A DNA stretch of 64,000 bases from assembly GCA_963775575.1 (NCBI GenBank), contig CAVZJG010000002.1, forward strand, positions 558,001-622,000, given 5' to 3'. Positions 8,029 to 17,908 of the stretch are shown piece after piece; the stretch's first letter is position 1, and each line of letters starts with the position of its first letter. Origin of the DNA: Roseiarcus sp963775575 (GTDB lineage Bacteria; Pseudomonadota; Alphaproteobacteria; Rhizobiales; Beijerinckiaceae). The notes beneath the pieces are model-generated. The model had not been told where the DNA came from, ran no database searches, and worked only from the letters and a program-made list of their open reading frames with translations. Both the position numbers and the translations under genes were made by a program.

Positions 8029-9336
8029 TCAATTCATCAGCGGGCCCCATGAGGGGTCGCTGGCGTAGCTCGGCGTCGGCACCACGAATTCGCCGTGGCC
8101 GAAAATGTCGGCCATGTAAATCTTGGCGCCGGATTCGCCGCCGGGGTCGCGGAAGAACATCAAGAACAGGCCGTTGGGCGAGAAGGTCGGGCCTTCGTTG
8201 TGGAAGCCTTCGGCGATGATGCGCTCGCCCGATCCGTCCGGCTTCATCACGCCGACGCCGAACAAGTCGCCCTTTTGCCGGGTGAAGGCGATGAGGTCGC
8301 CGCGCGGCGACCACGCCGGCGTCGAATAGCGCCCTTCGCCGAACGAGACGCGATTGGCCGGGCCGCCGCTGGCGCTCATGACGTAGATCTGCTGCGTGCC
8401 GCCGCGGTCGGATTCGAACGCGATCTGCGAGCCATCCGGCGAGAAGCAGGGCGAAGTGTCGATCGCGCCGCCATCGGTGAGCCGCGTCGTCGCGTGCGAG
8501 CGCAAGTCCATCATGTAGAGATGGGACGAGGAGCCCTCCGACAACGACATGACGATCCGCTGGCCGTCGGGCGAAAAGCTCGGCGAAAAGGTCATGCCGG
8601 GGAAATTGCCGACCGCCGCGCGCTGGCCGGTCTCCAGATCGAGCAGCGTCACCTTCGGGTCGGCCTCGCCGAACGACATGAACGCGACTTGTTGCGCCGA
8701 CGGCGAAAATCGCGGCGCCACCGCGAGCTTGTCGCCGTTGGTCAGATAGGTGACGTCGGCGCCGTCCATGTCCATCACCGCCAGACGTTTGCGCCGCTTC
8801 TCCTTGGGGCCGCTCTCGTCGACGAACACCACCCGCGAATCGAAGAACCCCTTCTCGCCGGTGATGCGCGAAAAGACCGCGTCGGCGATGAGATGGCCAA
8901 CGCGGCGCGCGTTGGCGGCGTCGGTCGTATATTGCTGGCCGGCGACCTGCGCGCCGGTCGCGGTCTCCCAGAGACGGAACTGCGCGGCGATGCGCCCGCC
9001 GGCGGCGCCCGTCACGCGCCCGGTCAGCACGAACTGCGCATTGACCGTCTTCCAGGCGTCGACGTTCGGCCGCGCGTCGGGATTGGTCACGTTCTCGGGA
9101 AAACTCTGGGGATTGAGCGGCAGCAGGAAGACGGAATGGGCGAAATCGTTGACGATCACCGCGCCGATCTTAACCGCTCCGTCGTCGCCGGCGAGTGGCG
9201 TGACGGCGATCGTCACCGGCGTGAAATTGGCGCCGGCGTGAACGAAGACGTCGCCGGCGGCGCTCGCGGAAGAGCTGGAGAGGCCCAACGCCAACAGCGC
9301 GGCCACGAGAGGGGAGAACAACTTTGCGATCATCAT
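8029..9336 (-). CDS. tolB: Tol-Pal system protein TolB
   Basis: 435-aa periplasmic protein: signal peptide at the N-terminus (MMIAKLFSPLVAALLALGL...SASA), an alpha/beta TolB_N domain, then a six-bladed beta-propeller with WD40-like repeats (FSPDGQRIVM, FSPDGSQIAFESDRGG, WSPRGDLIAFTRQ, FSPNGLFLMF). It links Pal to the inner-membrane TolQRA complex and helps outer-membrane constriction at division. The start at 9336 is chosen because it begins the signal peptide; the open frame runs 58 codons further. pal is not directly downstream, which is unusual. Confidence 0.93.
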   Translation of the reverse strand: MMIAKLFSPLVAALLALGLSSSSASAAGDVFVHAGANFTPVTIAVTPLAGDDGAVKIGAVIVNDFAHSVFLLPLNPQSFPENVTNPDARPNVDAWKTVNAQFVLTGRVTGAAGGRIAAQFRLWETATGAQVAGQQYTTDAANARRVGHLIADAVFSRITGEKGFFDSRVVFVDESGPKEKRRKRLAVMDMDGADVTYLTNGDKLAVAPRFSPSAQQVAFMSFGEADPKVTLLDLETGQRAAVGNFPGMTFSPSFSPDGQRIVMSLSEGSSSHLYMMDLRSHATTRLTDGGAIDTSPCFSPDGSQIAFESDRGGTQQIYVMSASGGPANRVSFGEGRYSTPAWSPRGDLIAFTRQKGDLFGVGVMKPDGSGERIIAEGFHNEGPTFSPNGLFLMFFRDPGGESGAKIYMADIFGHGEFVVPTPSYASDPSWGPLMN

Positions 9337-9382
9337 GACGGTTCGGTCTCGCTGGTTTCGGTTTGGCGGCCGCGCGCCTCGG

Positions 9383-10285
9383 TCAGCCCAGGGCGCTCTG
9401 CGGGTCGAAATGGACGGTCTTCGTTCTCCATTGCTCGTAATAGGGAGCGTATTCGGGCGGCACGTGCAACGGATTGCATTTGAGCACCGCGCGCACCGCG
9501 CTCTCCGCATGCGCCCGCCACGCGGGATCGGAAGGCGGATTGAGCAGCGCCGGCGCGGACGCCAGCGTGCCGTCGGCGTTGAAATCGACGCGAACTTCCG
9601 CCACGTAGCGCTCGCCCTCCGGCATCGTCGGCGGCGGCGTCCAGCAACTGAAATAGGCGTCTTTGAGCCACGCGTCGAGCGCGGCGGAAAGCGAGGGCGA
9701 CATGCGCGCCGCGTGCTGGTCGGGCAGCCCCTGCGGCGTCGCCGCGCCGGGCGGGGCCGGATCGGCCGAGGGCTTGCTCTGGTCGATCAGCTTGGCGATG
9801 GCGTTGGGATCGTAGGCCTTCTGCGGCTTGGCCGGCTCGTCGGGCTTGGCCTTCTCCAGGAACTTGGCGACCGCGTCGGGCTTGAACTTCTCGGGCGGCG
9901 GCTCCTTGGGCTTGACCGGGGGCGTCGGCGCGTCCTCGGCGACGGCTTTGGGCGTCGGCGGCGCGGGCTTGGGCGGGGGAACGGGCGTCGGCTCGTCGGC
10001 CTTGTTGAGTTCGGGCGGCGGCGGCGGGGGCGTCGGGACGGCCAGCGGTTCGACCGCGGCCTGTGGCGTCGCCGGCGCGGCGGGAGCCTCCTTCGCCGGC
10101 TTGGCGTTGCGCTCGCCCTTCATGATTTCGTTGAATTGCGACTGCGTGATCGTGTCGACGGGAATGGATTCGGGAGCGTCCTCGAATTTGGGCGCCCACG
10201 CGAAACCGAAGACGATAAAGGCGAGCAGCGCGGAGTGAAGCGCGCCCGAAACGTAGAGCCCTGTTTTCGACGGCTGGTCGCTCAC
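9383..10285 (-). CDS. tolA: TolA-like inner-membrane protein
   Basis: 300 aa with one N-terminal membrane anchor (GALHSALLAFIVFGFAW), a long Pro/Lys/Ala-rich periplasmic stalk (about residues 60-190) and a C-terminal globular domain with the pattern of TolA/TonB C-terminal folds (YVAEVRVDFNADGTL..., two Cys). It transmits proton-motive force from TolQR to the outer membrane. Sits between tolR (13-bp gap) and tolB in conserved order. Confidence 0.85.
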   Translation of the reverse strand: MSDQPSKTGLYVSGALHSALLAFIVFGFAWAPKFEDAPESIPVDTITQSQFNEIMKGERNAKPAKEAPAAPATPQAAVEPLAVPTPPPPPPELNKADEPTPVPPPKPAPPTPKAVAEDAPTPPVKPKEPPPEKFKPDAVAKFLEKAKPDEPAKPQKAYDPNAIAKLIDQSKPSADPAPPGAATPQGLPDQHAARMSPSLSAALDAWLKDAYFSCWTPPPTMPEGERYVAEVRVDFNADGTLASAPALLNPPSDPAWRAHAESAVRAVLKCNPLHVPPEYAPYYEQWRTKTVHFDPQSALG

Positions 10286-10298
10286 TCCAGGCCTCGCC

Positions 10299-10748
10299 TC
10301 ACCGCTTTTCGGGTTCCGTGACCAGCGCCACCTTTTTGTAGCCGGCGGCGGTCACCGCCCCCATGATCTCGGCGACGCGCCCGTAGGGCACGACCTTCGA
10401 AGCGCGCAGATAGATGCGGTGATCGGCGCCGTCGGCAGCGAGCGCCTGCAATTTGTCGACGAGTTCGGCCTCGGCGATCGGTTGATCCATCAGGAACAAT
10501 TGCCCCTGGTCGTCGAGCGCGATGGCGATCGGCTTCTGCTCGACGTTGAGCGCGCCGGCCTTGGCCTGCGGCAGGTCGACGGCGACGCCGCTGGTCAGCA
10601 ACGGCGCCGCGACCATGAAGATGATGAGCAACACCAGCATGACGTCGATGAACGGCGTCATGTTGATGTCGGCCATCGCGCCGTAGCGCGGCACGCCGCG
10701 CCGCCCCCGTCCGCTCTTGCGCCCTGCGGCGCCCACCGTCATGCCCAT
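10299..10748 (-). CDS. tolR: TolR (ExbD/TolR family)
   Basis: 149 aa: short cytoplasmic Arg-rich N-terminus, single membrane helix preceded by ADINMTPFIDVMLVLLIIFMV (with the functionally essential Asp), and a periplasmic domain. Component of the TolQR proton channel. The start at 10748 (MGMTVGAAG) gives the family N-terminus; the longer open frame overlaps tolQ and is not used. Spacing to tolQ is 29 bp. Confidence 0.93.
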   Translation of the reverse strand: MGMTVGAAGRKSGRGRRGVPRYGAMADINMTPFIDVMLVLLIIFMVAAPLLTSGVAVDLPQAKAGALNVEQKPIAIALDDQGQLFLMDQPIAEAELVDKLQALAADGADHRIYLRASKVVPYGRVAEIMGAVTAAGYKKVALVTEPEKR

Positions 10749-10777
10749 CGGCCCGCTCCTCGCCGTTCCGCCCGGCC

Positions 10778-11497
10778 TCAGGCCGCCTTGTCGCCCGGCA
10801 TGTGCTGGTCGATCTGGCGTGACAGAATGGCTGAGAATTCGTCGGCGAAGCTCTCCAACCGCGCCTGCGCCCGCGCGACGTCGCCCTGCAACTTGTTGTA
10901 GGCGATCAGCGCGGGAACGGCGGCGAACAGCCCGATCGCGGTCGCCAGCAGCGCCTCGGCGATGCCCGGCGCGACGGCGGCGAGCGAAGTGTTCTTCGAA
11001 CCGGCGATCGAGCCGAACGAATGCATGATGCCCAAGACCGTGCCGAACAGGCCGACGAAGGGCGACGCCGAGGCGACGGTGGCCAGAAACAACAAGTTGG
11101 ATTCGAGCCGCTCGACCTCGTGTGCGATGGAGACGTCGAGCACCTTGTCGAGGCGCGCATGCAGGCCGCGAAAGGAGGCGGACGAGGTCTGGAACGAGCG
11201 CTTCCATTCGCGCATCGCCGAGACGAACAGGCTGGCGGCGCCCGCAACCGGCCGCTGCGCCAGCGATCCGTAGAGCTCCTCGAGCGATTGGCCCGACCAG
11301 AAAATCTGCTCGAAACCGTCCATCGCGCGCCTGAACTTGACGAACAGCAAAGTCTTGTTGACGATGATCGTCCAGCTCCAGAACGAGGCGGCCAGCAGCC
11401 CGACCATGACGATCTGGACGCCGAATTCCGCCGACCGGAACATGTCGAACAGCGTCTCGGGATTGGCGGCGACCGTTGCGGCGGCGTCTGTGTTCAT
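10778..11497 (-). CDS. tolQ: TolQ (MotA/TolQ/ExbB proton channel)
   Basis: 239 aa with three membrane helices (residues about 25-45, 140-165, 180-205) and the conserved block ASASPFVGLFGTVLGIMHSF...IAEALLATAIGLFAAVPA. First gene of tolQRAB. Energises TolA. In many bacteria a YbgC thioesterase precedes tolQ; here a different 4HBT-type thioesterase lies about 1 kb upstream. Confidence 0.95.
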   Translation of the reverse strand: MNTDAAATVAANPETLFDMFRSAEFGVQIVMVGLLAASFWSWTIIVNKTLLFVKFRRAMDGFEQIFWSGQSLEELYGSLAQRPVAGAASLFVSAMREWKRSFQTSSASFRGLHARLDKVLDVSIAHEVERLESNLLFLATVASASPFVGLFGTVLGIMHSFGSIAGSKNTSLAAVAPGIAEALLATAIGLFAAVPALIAYNKLQGDVARAQARLESFADEFSAILSRQIDQHMPGDKAA

Positions 11498-11852
11498 GAT
11501 CGGGGCAACCTCTTGGGGGAGCGGGTGGGACCGGCTTCATGTTCGGCGGGACGGCCGTCGGCGCGTTTCGGGCGGGTCTGCGCCGCAAATGGGCCAAAAC
11601 TTGGGCTCGCCCGGACCCGGATTTTATCGGTTCCGTTAAGCCCGCGATAGGGTTAATGCTCGGTCAGCGCGGGGCTCGAGCGGGTCGCGACAAAATCGGC
11701 CACGGCGCGCCCCGGCCGAGGCTAGAACGGTTCGAGGCATGTTGCTTTTCGCCGCTTTGGCCTTCAGCATGGACGCCGCGCTGCGCCGAGTCGATTGGGA
11801 TTCGCCCTTGAAAGTCGCGCGGCCGGGCTAAACCCGAACGTCGAAGGCTGAC
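11498..11852. other. Gene-free divergent region between tolQ and the 11853 gene
   Basis: 355 bp with no supported gene; must hold the tolQ promoter on the minus strand and the start region of the plus-strand gene. No clear promoter or repeat was recognised. Confidence 0.4.
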
Positions 11853-12440
11853 ATGAAACGACCGCCCCCCACATTCGTCGTCGAGATTCGGCGGCAGCGC
11901 CAATCGACGCGTGCGGGCGCCAAGACGTGGTCGGCGGCGGCGCCGCTCGCCTACCCGGCGTCGAAACCGGAGCGCCCTTCCGGCGAGGCGGCGCTGTTCG
12001 AGGCCGAAGCCAAGGCGCCGCCCGCCCCCGAGGCGCCTCCGCCGCGCCGCCAGGGCCGAATTCTTCCCAGTCTCGCGGACCTCGAGCCGGTCGCGCCGCC
12101 ATCCGAGGAGGCCACGGCCTCGCCTCGGCGCAGGCGGGAACGTTCGGCCCCGACGCCGAAGCCCGGGCGTAAGGCCGAGATCGGCTCGCCGCGCGCGAGG
12201 CCAAAGCGCGAAGCCGCGACGGCCGACACGCTGGCCGGCGTCCTCGCGGCGCTCGCGTTCGCCGAGGCCCCATCCGCCGTCCCCGACGCGGCGTCGGAGA
12301 GCGCGACGGCGGAGGGCGCGACGGCGGAGGGCGCCGGGGCGCGCCAAGCCCGGCATCGCCGCATTCTGGAGCGTTACGTCCTCGGCGCCGAACTCAAGCC
12401 GGGCGAACGTTGGAAGCGACGGTTGCAAAAGACGCGGTGA
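11853..12440 (+). CDS. Low-complexity basic hypothetical protein
   Basis: 195 aa, rich in Ala, Pro, Arg and Glu. It opens with RPPPTFVVEIRRQRQSTRAG and ends with a more ordered basic helix (QARHRRILERYVLGAELKPGERWKRRLQKTR); the middle is disordered, with a short repeated unit (SATAEGATAEGAGA). GAAGG precedes the ATG. No domain recognised. The ordered ends make it a plausible gene rather than a GC-frame artefact. Confidence 0.5.
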   Translation: MKRPPPTFVVEIRRQRQSTRAGAKTWSAAAPLAYPASKPERPSGEAALFEAEAKAPPAPEAPPPRRQGRILPSLADLEPVAPPSEEATASPRRRRERSAPTPKPGRKAEIGSPRARPKREAATADTLAGVLAALAFAEAPSAVPDAASESATAEGATAEGAGARQARHRRILERYVLGAELKPGERWKRRLQKTR

Positions 12441-12574
12441 GCGGGGGCGGCTCCGGCGGCGACCGCAGACATCGGCGAGTCGCCCATCCCGAATGCAACG
12501 GGGAATCTCACCCGACCTCTCGCCCACGCCTTCGCGGGAAAAGGAGAAGAAAAAGGCGTCGTCGTCGCGCGAAT

Positions 12575-13063
12575 CTACTTCCGCTTCAGCACGACGCCGC
12601 GCCCCGCCAGCGGCGGGGCTTCGAGGCCGCGCTGCGCGTGGGCCAGAGCGTCGAGCGCGGCCTTGGTTTCGGCGCGCCAGGGCGCGGCGCGCGCGCGCGT
12701 TCCGCCCTGATCGACCGAGATCAGCAATTGCTCGCTGGCGGCGAGGCTCGCGCCCTCCCGCCCCGCCTGCATTTCCAGCCACACGCGCATGCGCTTGTCG
12801 TCGTGCTCCAACAGGCGGCAGCGCACGAACACGGCTTCGCCCTGGTTCGTCTCCTTGAAATAGTGCAGCATGACTTGCAGCGTATAGAGCGAGCGCCGAT
12901 GCGCCTTGCGCGCGGCCGCGTCGAGGCCGATGCGGTCCATCAGCGCGTCGAGCGCGCGGCTGAACACCACCGCGTAGGCGGCGTCGTTCATGTGGCCGTT
13001 GTAATCGATCCAGTCGGCTACGACTTCGGTCTCGTAGATCAGCAGCGGCTCGCCGCGATGCAT
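12575..13063 (-). CDS. Acyl-CoA thioesterase, 4HBT hot-dog fold
   Basis: 162 aa. The N-terminal third holds the hot-dog active-site signature DWIDYNGHMNDAAYAVVFSRA (Asp and Asn near the helix), followed by the central strand VMLHYFKETNQGEAVFVRCRL. Proteins of this type hydrolyse short or specialised acyl-CoAs (for example betainyl-CoA). Substrate unknown. It is on the tol strand but 1 kb away, so linkage to tol is weak. Confidence 0.75.
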   Translation of the reverse strand: MHRGEPLLIYETEVVADWIDYNGHMNDAAYAVVFSRALDALMDRIGLDAAARKAHRRSLYTLQVMLHYFKETNQGEAVFVRCRLLEHDDKRMRVWLEMQAGREGASLAASEQLLISVDQGGTRARAAPWRAETKAALDALAHAQRGLEAPPLAGRGVVLKRK

Positions 13064-13317
13064 GACGCCCTCCCCCGATCAGAGCCGTTCGGCTCGCCCT
13101 TTCGCCTGCGGCCGATATTTTACTCGCCCTCGCCCAGAGATCGACGAGCAATTCGTCGCGCCCGGCTCGGCGCGCCTTGATGGAGCGCCCGGGCGCCCTA
13201 TCCTCGCAGCCTTCGTCCGGCTTGTCGATGGAGGTCGCCGGCGAGACCAGGTGTGAGGGCGATCGGCGCGTGGTTCTGAGCTTCCTTCGCCCTGTCAAAG
13301 AGCGTATCCTGCGTCTC

Positions 13318-13545
13318 ATGACAGACTTGCTCGAACGCGCCGTCCAGGCGGTCCGCGACCTTCCTCCTGAGGCTCAGGACGAGATCGCGCGCCTGGTGTT
13401 GCAACTCGCCGGCGATGACGAGCCGCGGATCGCCCTTACCGGCGCGGAGCGCGCGGCGATCGCGAGGTCGAAGGCGGCGGCGGCGCGTGGGGAATTCGCC
13501 GGGGACGATGAAGTGCGCGCAGTCTGGGCCAAGCACGGACTGTGA
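13318..13545 (+). CDS. Antitoxin of a RelE/ParE-type pair
   Basis: 75 aa, acidic and helical (TDLLERAVQAVRDLPPEAQDEIARLVLQLAG), ending with RSKAAAARGEFAGDDEVRAVWAKHGL, the toxin-wrapping tail common to antitoxins of RelE/ParE-like toxins. Its TGA overlaps the GTG start of the next gene (GTGA), a coupling typical of toxin-antitoxin operons. The ATG at 13318 is chosen as the start of the homologous part; its ribosome binding site is weak. Confidence 0.72.
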   Translation: MTDLLERAVQAVRDLPPEAQDEIARLVLQLAGDDEPRIALTGAERAAIARSKAAAARGEFAGDDEVRAVWAKHGL

Positions 13546-13841
13546 GAATCCGTTATACACGTCCGGCGCTTGATGATCTCACCGCGATTCTCGATACCAT
13601 CGCCGCCCGCGCGCCGCGGGCGGCGAAGCGCGTTCAAACGAGAATTCAGGCGTTCATCGACCTTTTATCGCTTCACCCGTTGATTGGCGTACGCACGGAC
13701 GACCCCGAGATTCGACGCTTGCCGACCCCGCCTTACCCGTATCTCGTTTTCTATCAAGCGAGGGAAGACGAGATCATCATCCATGCCGTGCGCCACGCCG
13801 CGCGCGATCCCGCTTCAATGCCGGGCGCGCCCAAGTCATGA
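13542..13841 (+). CDS. RelE/ParE-family toxin
   Basis: 99 aa with the ParE/RelE fold signature: RYTRPALDDLTAILDTIAARAP at the N-terminus, ...GVRTDDPEIRRLPTPPYPYLVFYQAREDEIIIHAVRHAARDP at the C-terminus. Likely gyrase poison or mRNA interferase; the sequence cannot decide. GTG start overlaps the antitoxin stop. Confidence 0.8.
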   Translation: MRIRYTRPALDDLTAILDTIAARAPRAAKRVQTRIQAFIDLLSLHPLIGVRTDDPEIRRLPTPPYPYLVFYQAREDEIIIHAVRHAARDPASMPGAPKS

Positions 13842-13926
13842 GCCCCGGCCGTATCCGCGCGTCGAGGGATGGACGAAGCCTCGTCGCCCAACGACGAGCT
13901 CAGACAAGGGACCAGAGCGCCACTTC

Positions 13927-15291
13927 ATGACGCGCGACGACGAAGGCGATCGGTTTTCCGCCCGCGCCCGGCGCTACGCCAACCTCGGCGTCAACGCCGG
14001 CGCTTTCGCGGCGCGCGTCGGCGCCGGCCGGCTGATCGGCGGCGAGCGCGGCGGCCCCGCGCGCGCCCTGACCGAGGCGCTCGGCTCGCTCAAGGGGCCG
14101 TTGATGAAGGTCGCGCAGATGATGGCGACCATCCCCGAGGCGCTGCCGGCCGATTACGCCAGCGAGCTGATCAGTCTGCAATCGCAGGCGCCGCCGATGG
14201 GCGCCGGTTTCGTGCGCCGCCGCATGCAAGCCGAACTCGGCCCCGACTGGCGCACGCGCTTTTCTCAGTTCGAACTCGCGCCGGCCGCCGCCGCCTCGCT
14301 CGGCCAGGTCCATCGCGCGACCAGCCTCGCCGGCGAAAAGCTCGCCTGCAAACTGCAGTATCCCGACATGGCCTCGGCGGTGGAAGTCGACCTGTCGCAG
14401 CTCGAATTCCTGCTCAAGTTCCACCGTCGCATGGGGCCGGCGATCGACACTCGCGAAATCGCGGTCGAGATCGCCGCGCGCATCCGCGAGGAGCTGGACT
14501 ACGAGCGCGAGGCCAAGCTGACGCGGCTCTACGCGACGATGCTCGCGGATAGCGAGCGCGTGCGCGTGCCCAAGGTGTTCGCCGAGCTGTCGACGCGGCG
14601 CTTGCTGACGCAGCAATGGCTCGACGGCGCGCGGCTGGCCGAATTCGAGCGCGCGGGCGCCGAGGCGCGCACCGCCATCGCGCTCGCGTTGTTCGAGGCT
14701 TGGTGGCGGCCGTTCTCGCGCTTCGGCGTCATTCACGCCGATCCGCACATGGGCAATTATTCCGTGGTCGCGACGGGAGAGGGCGAGGCGCGCGAAGTCG
14801 AGGCGCTGAACCTGTTCGACTACGGCTGCGTGCGCATCTTTCCCGCTGAGTTCGTCGGCGGCGTCGTCGAGCTTTATCGCGCGCTCGGCGAGGCCGACGA
14901 ATCCCGCATCGTCCACGCCTACGAAATCTGGGGCTTTCGCGATCTGTCGCGGGCGACGATCGCGGCGCTGACCATCTGGGCGCGCTTCATCTACGGGCCG
15001 CTGATCGACGATCGCGTGCGCACCATCGCCGACGGGGTCAAGCCCGGCGATTACGGCCGGCGCGAGATCTTCGCCGTCATGCAGGCGCTGAAGGCCGAAG
15101 GCGGCGCCCTGAAGGTTCCCCGCGAATTCGTCTTCCTCGATCGCGCCACGATCGGCCTCGGCGCCGTCTTCCTGCGCCTCGATGCGGCGATGAACTTCCA
15201 TCGCCTGTTCGAGGAGACGATCGACGGCTTCGACGTCGCCGCGCTGGGGCGGCGACAGGCCGAGGCGCTGGCGCAAGCCGGACTCGCTTAA
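13927..15291 (+). CDS. ABC1/UbiB/ADCK-family atypical kinase
   Basis: 454 aa. Carries the family marks KxGQ-like motif (LKGPLMKVAQMMA, about residue 58), AAASLGQVHRA nucleotide loop, CKLQYP lysine, and the catalytic HADPHMGNY plus LFDYGCVR (Asp of DFG-like motif). Family members support ubiquinone synthesis or lipid homeostasis. ATG at 13927 chosen because the preceding 81 codons overlap the toxin gene and show no homology. Ends 29 bp before the convergent cysK. Confidence 0.85.
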   Translation: MTRDDEGDRFSARARRYANLGVNAGAFAARVGAGRLIGGERGGPARALTEALGSLKGPLMKVAQMMATIPEALPADYASELISLQSQAPPMGAGFVRRRMQAELGPDWRTRFSQFELAPAAAASLGQVHRATSLAGEKLACKLQYPDMASAVEVDLSQLEFLLKFHRRMGPAIDTREIAVEIAARIREELDYEREAKLTRLYATMLADSERVRVPKVFAELSTRRLLTQQWLDGARLAEFERAGAEARTAIALALFEAWWRPFSRFGVIHADPHMGNYSVVATGEGEAREVEALNLFDYGCVRIFPAEFVGGVVELYRALGEADESRIVHAYEIWGFRDLSRATIAALTIWARFIYGPLIDDRVRTIADGVKPGDYGRREIFAVMQALKAEGGALKVPREFVFLDRATIGLGAVFLRLDAAMNFHRLFEETIDGFDVAALGRRQAEALAQAGLA

Positions 15292-15320
15292 CCCCGCGCC
15301 GCCGCCTCCGCCCTCGGTCG

Positions 15321-16298
<978 letters not shown>

Positions 16299-16363
16299 GG
16301 CGACGTCCCATTCCTTCTGATTGCGCAAGCGCAGCGCGGGATTGGCCTTTATTCCATGGACTT

Positions 16364-16390
16364 ACTATACTAACCGGCGGCGTCCGTCAA
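16364..16390 (-). promoter_or_regulatory. Promoter candidate for cysK
   Basis: Minus-strand reading: TTGACG, 15-bp spacer, TATAGT (an alternative TAGTAA gives a 17-bp spacer). The -35 box overlaps the stop codon of the upstream gene. Confidence 0.45.
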
Positions 16391-17745
16391 TACGCGATGA
16401 CCCGAGCGGCGAGCGCCGCCGTTTGCAGGCGAATATCAGGGACCGCGATGATCTCCCAAAACGCCGCCTGGCTCATCGGGCCGATGGCGAAGAGGCGCGG
16501 CGACGGGCGGCCCTCACGGTCGACGATGGCGCAATCCGGGGCGACCTCGATGCCGATGCGCAGCGGGTCGGCGCGCGCCAGCCCGTTGGCGAACAGCGAC
16601 GCCACCAGAGGATTGGCGCTTTTGTCGGGATCGCTCGTCAGCCCCTTGCAAATAATGATGCGCGCGACCGCGAGGGTTTCGACGATCCGCGAGCCGCGAC
16701 GGCGCAGGGCGACGTCGGCGCCCTGGTCGTTCGGCGCGACCTCGACGATTTTCCCCGCGACGATTTCAAGGCGCCCGTCGGCGATCATCGCGCCGATGCG
16801 GGCCGCGACTTCCGGCGCCATGCGGTGGCGGTGGATGTCCCACCAGGGCCGCGCATGTTCGAGGAACCGCGCGCGCCGGCCTGGCGTCATCGCGCGCCAA
16901 ATCGCTTGCGTGTGGGGACGAAGGCCGTCGACGACGCTGCGCCAGTCGCCGCCCTTCGCCTCGCGCTCGCGCGCGAGACCCCTGAGCCAACGAAGCTGCG
17001 TCGGGATGTCCTGGTCGAACGGCGCGGCGTCGGCGTCGATGCGCATCGGTTCGACGGCGCGATGCGCGTGCGGCGCGAGGCCCCGACGCGACAAGGCGAC
17101 GATCCGCCCGCGATGGCCCTGCTCCTGCAGCGCCAGAGCCGTGTCGACCATCGTCAGCCCGGTTCCCAGGATCAACAGCGCGGCGTCGCGCGGAGCGCCC
17201 GCGCTCGCGGGTTCGGCCCAGGGGCTGACGGCGAGCGGGCCTTCGTCGACGGCGCTCTCATGGCCGCAGGCCAATATGGCGAGGTCGGCGTGAAGCGGCG
17301 CTCCCGCCGCCAAGGCGATCTCGACGCCGCTCGGCGTCACCGTCACGCCGCACGCGACGTCGCGCGCCACCGTCAACGCACGAGGCTTGTTCGGCCCGGA
17401 CAAATGTTCGAGGACCAGGCTCTCGAGATAGCGGCCATAGAGACCGCGCGAGACAAAGCGGAAACCGGGATCGCCTTCCGTCTGCGGTCCGTCCGCCTGC
17501 CTCGACAGCCAACGCGCGAAATGACCGGGATCGTCGGCGAAGGCGCTCATGTTGGCGGCGCGCACGTTGAGCAGGTGGTTTGGATTCCCGGTCGCGTAGG
17601 CGAGGCCGCGCCCGAGCTGTGCGCGCTTCTCGACGATCGTGACGCTGAGGTTGGACGGCCTGCGCCTCAGCAGGTGGGCGGCCATCAGAGCGCCGCTCGC
17701 TCCGCCGCCGACGATCACGATACGCTCCAGAGGAAATCCGGACAT
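16387..17745 (-). CDS. FAD/NAD(P)-binding protein (NAD_binding_9-like)
   Basis: 452 aa. N-terminal Rossmann motif IVIVGGGASGALMAAHLL (residues 9-26), LAYATGNPNHLLNVRA, a second dinucleotide fold LLILGTGLTMVDTALALQ (about residue 190), SRRGLAPHAH and a C-terminal LFAIGPMSQAAFWEIIAVPDIR. This is the pattern of the FAD-NAD(P)-binding oxidoreductase family whose substrates are mostly unknown. Upstream of cysK on the same strand, which suggests but does not prove a sulfur-related role. Confidence 0.78.
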   Translation of the reverse strand: MSGFPLERIVIVGGGASGALMAAHLLRRRPSNLSVTIVEKRAQLGRGLAYATGNPNHLLNVRAANMSAFADDPGHFARWLSRQADGPQTEGDPGFRFVSRGLYGRYLESLVLEHLSGPNKPRALTVARDVACGVTVTPSGVEIALAAGAPLHADLAILACGHESAVDEGPLAVSPWAEPASAGAPRDAALLILGTGLTMVDTALALQEQGHRGRIVALSRRGLAPHAHRAVEPMRIDADAAPFDQDIPTQLRWLRGLAREREAKGGDWRSVVDGLRPHTQAIWRAMTPGRRARFLEHARPWWDIHRHRMAPEVAARIGAMIADGRLEIVAGKIVEVAPNDQGADVALRRRGSRIVETLAVARIIICKGLTSDPDKSANPLVASLFANGLARADPLRIGIEVAPDCAIVDREGRPSPRLFAIGPMSQAAFWEIIAVPDIRLQTAALAARVIAY

Positions 17746-17807
17746 GGGCCACCGACGGATCAGGGTGAAAAATTCGGAGCGATCTTGGCTCCCGGGACGA
17801 ATTTAGG

Positions 17808-17836
17808 TTGATCAGTCGACAAATTCAATCGATAAT
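17808..17836 (+). promoter_or_regulatory. Sigma70-like promoter for the YeiH-type transporter gene
   Basis: TTGATC, 17-bp spacer, GATAAT, 72 bp ahead of the ATG at 17909. AT content is raised locally. Confidence 0.5.
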
Positions 17837-17908
17837 GTTAACCATGAGCCCTGCGGGCGCTCGGCCGCTTTTCCCCGCCCGGCCGGTTGAGATGAGGAGC
17901 CAACGACG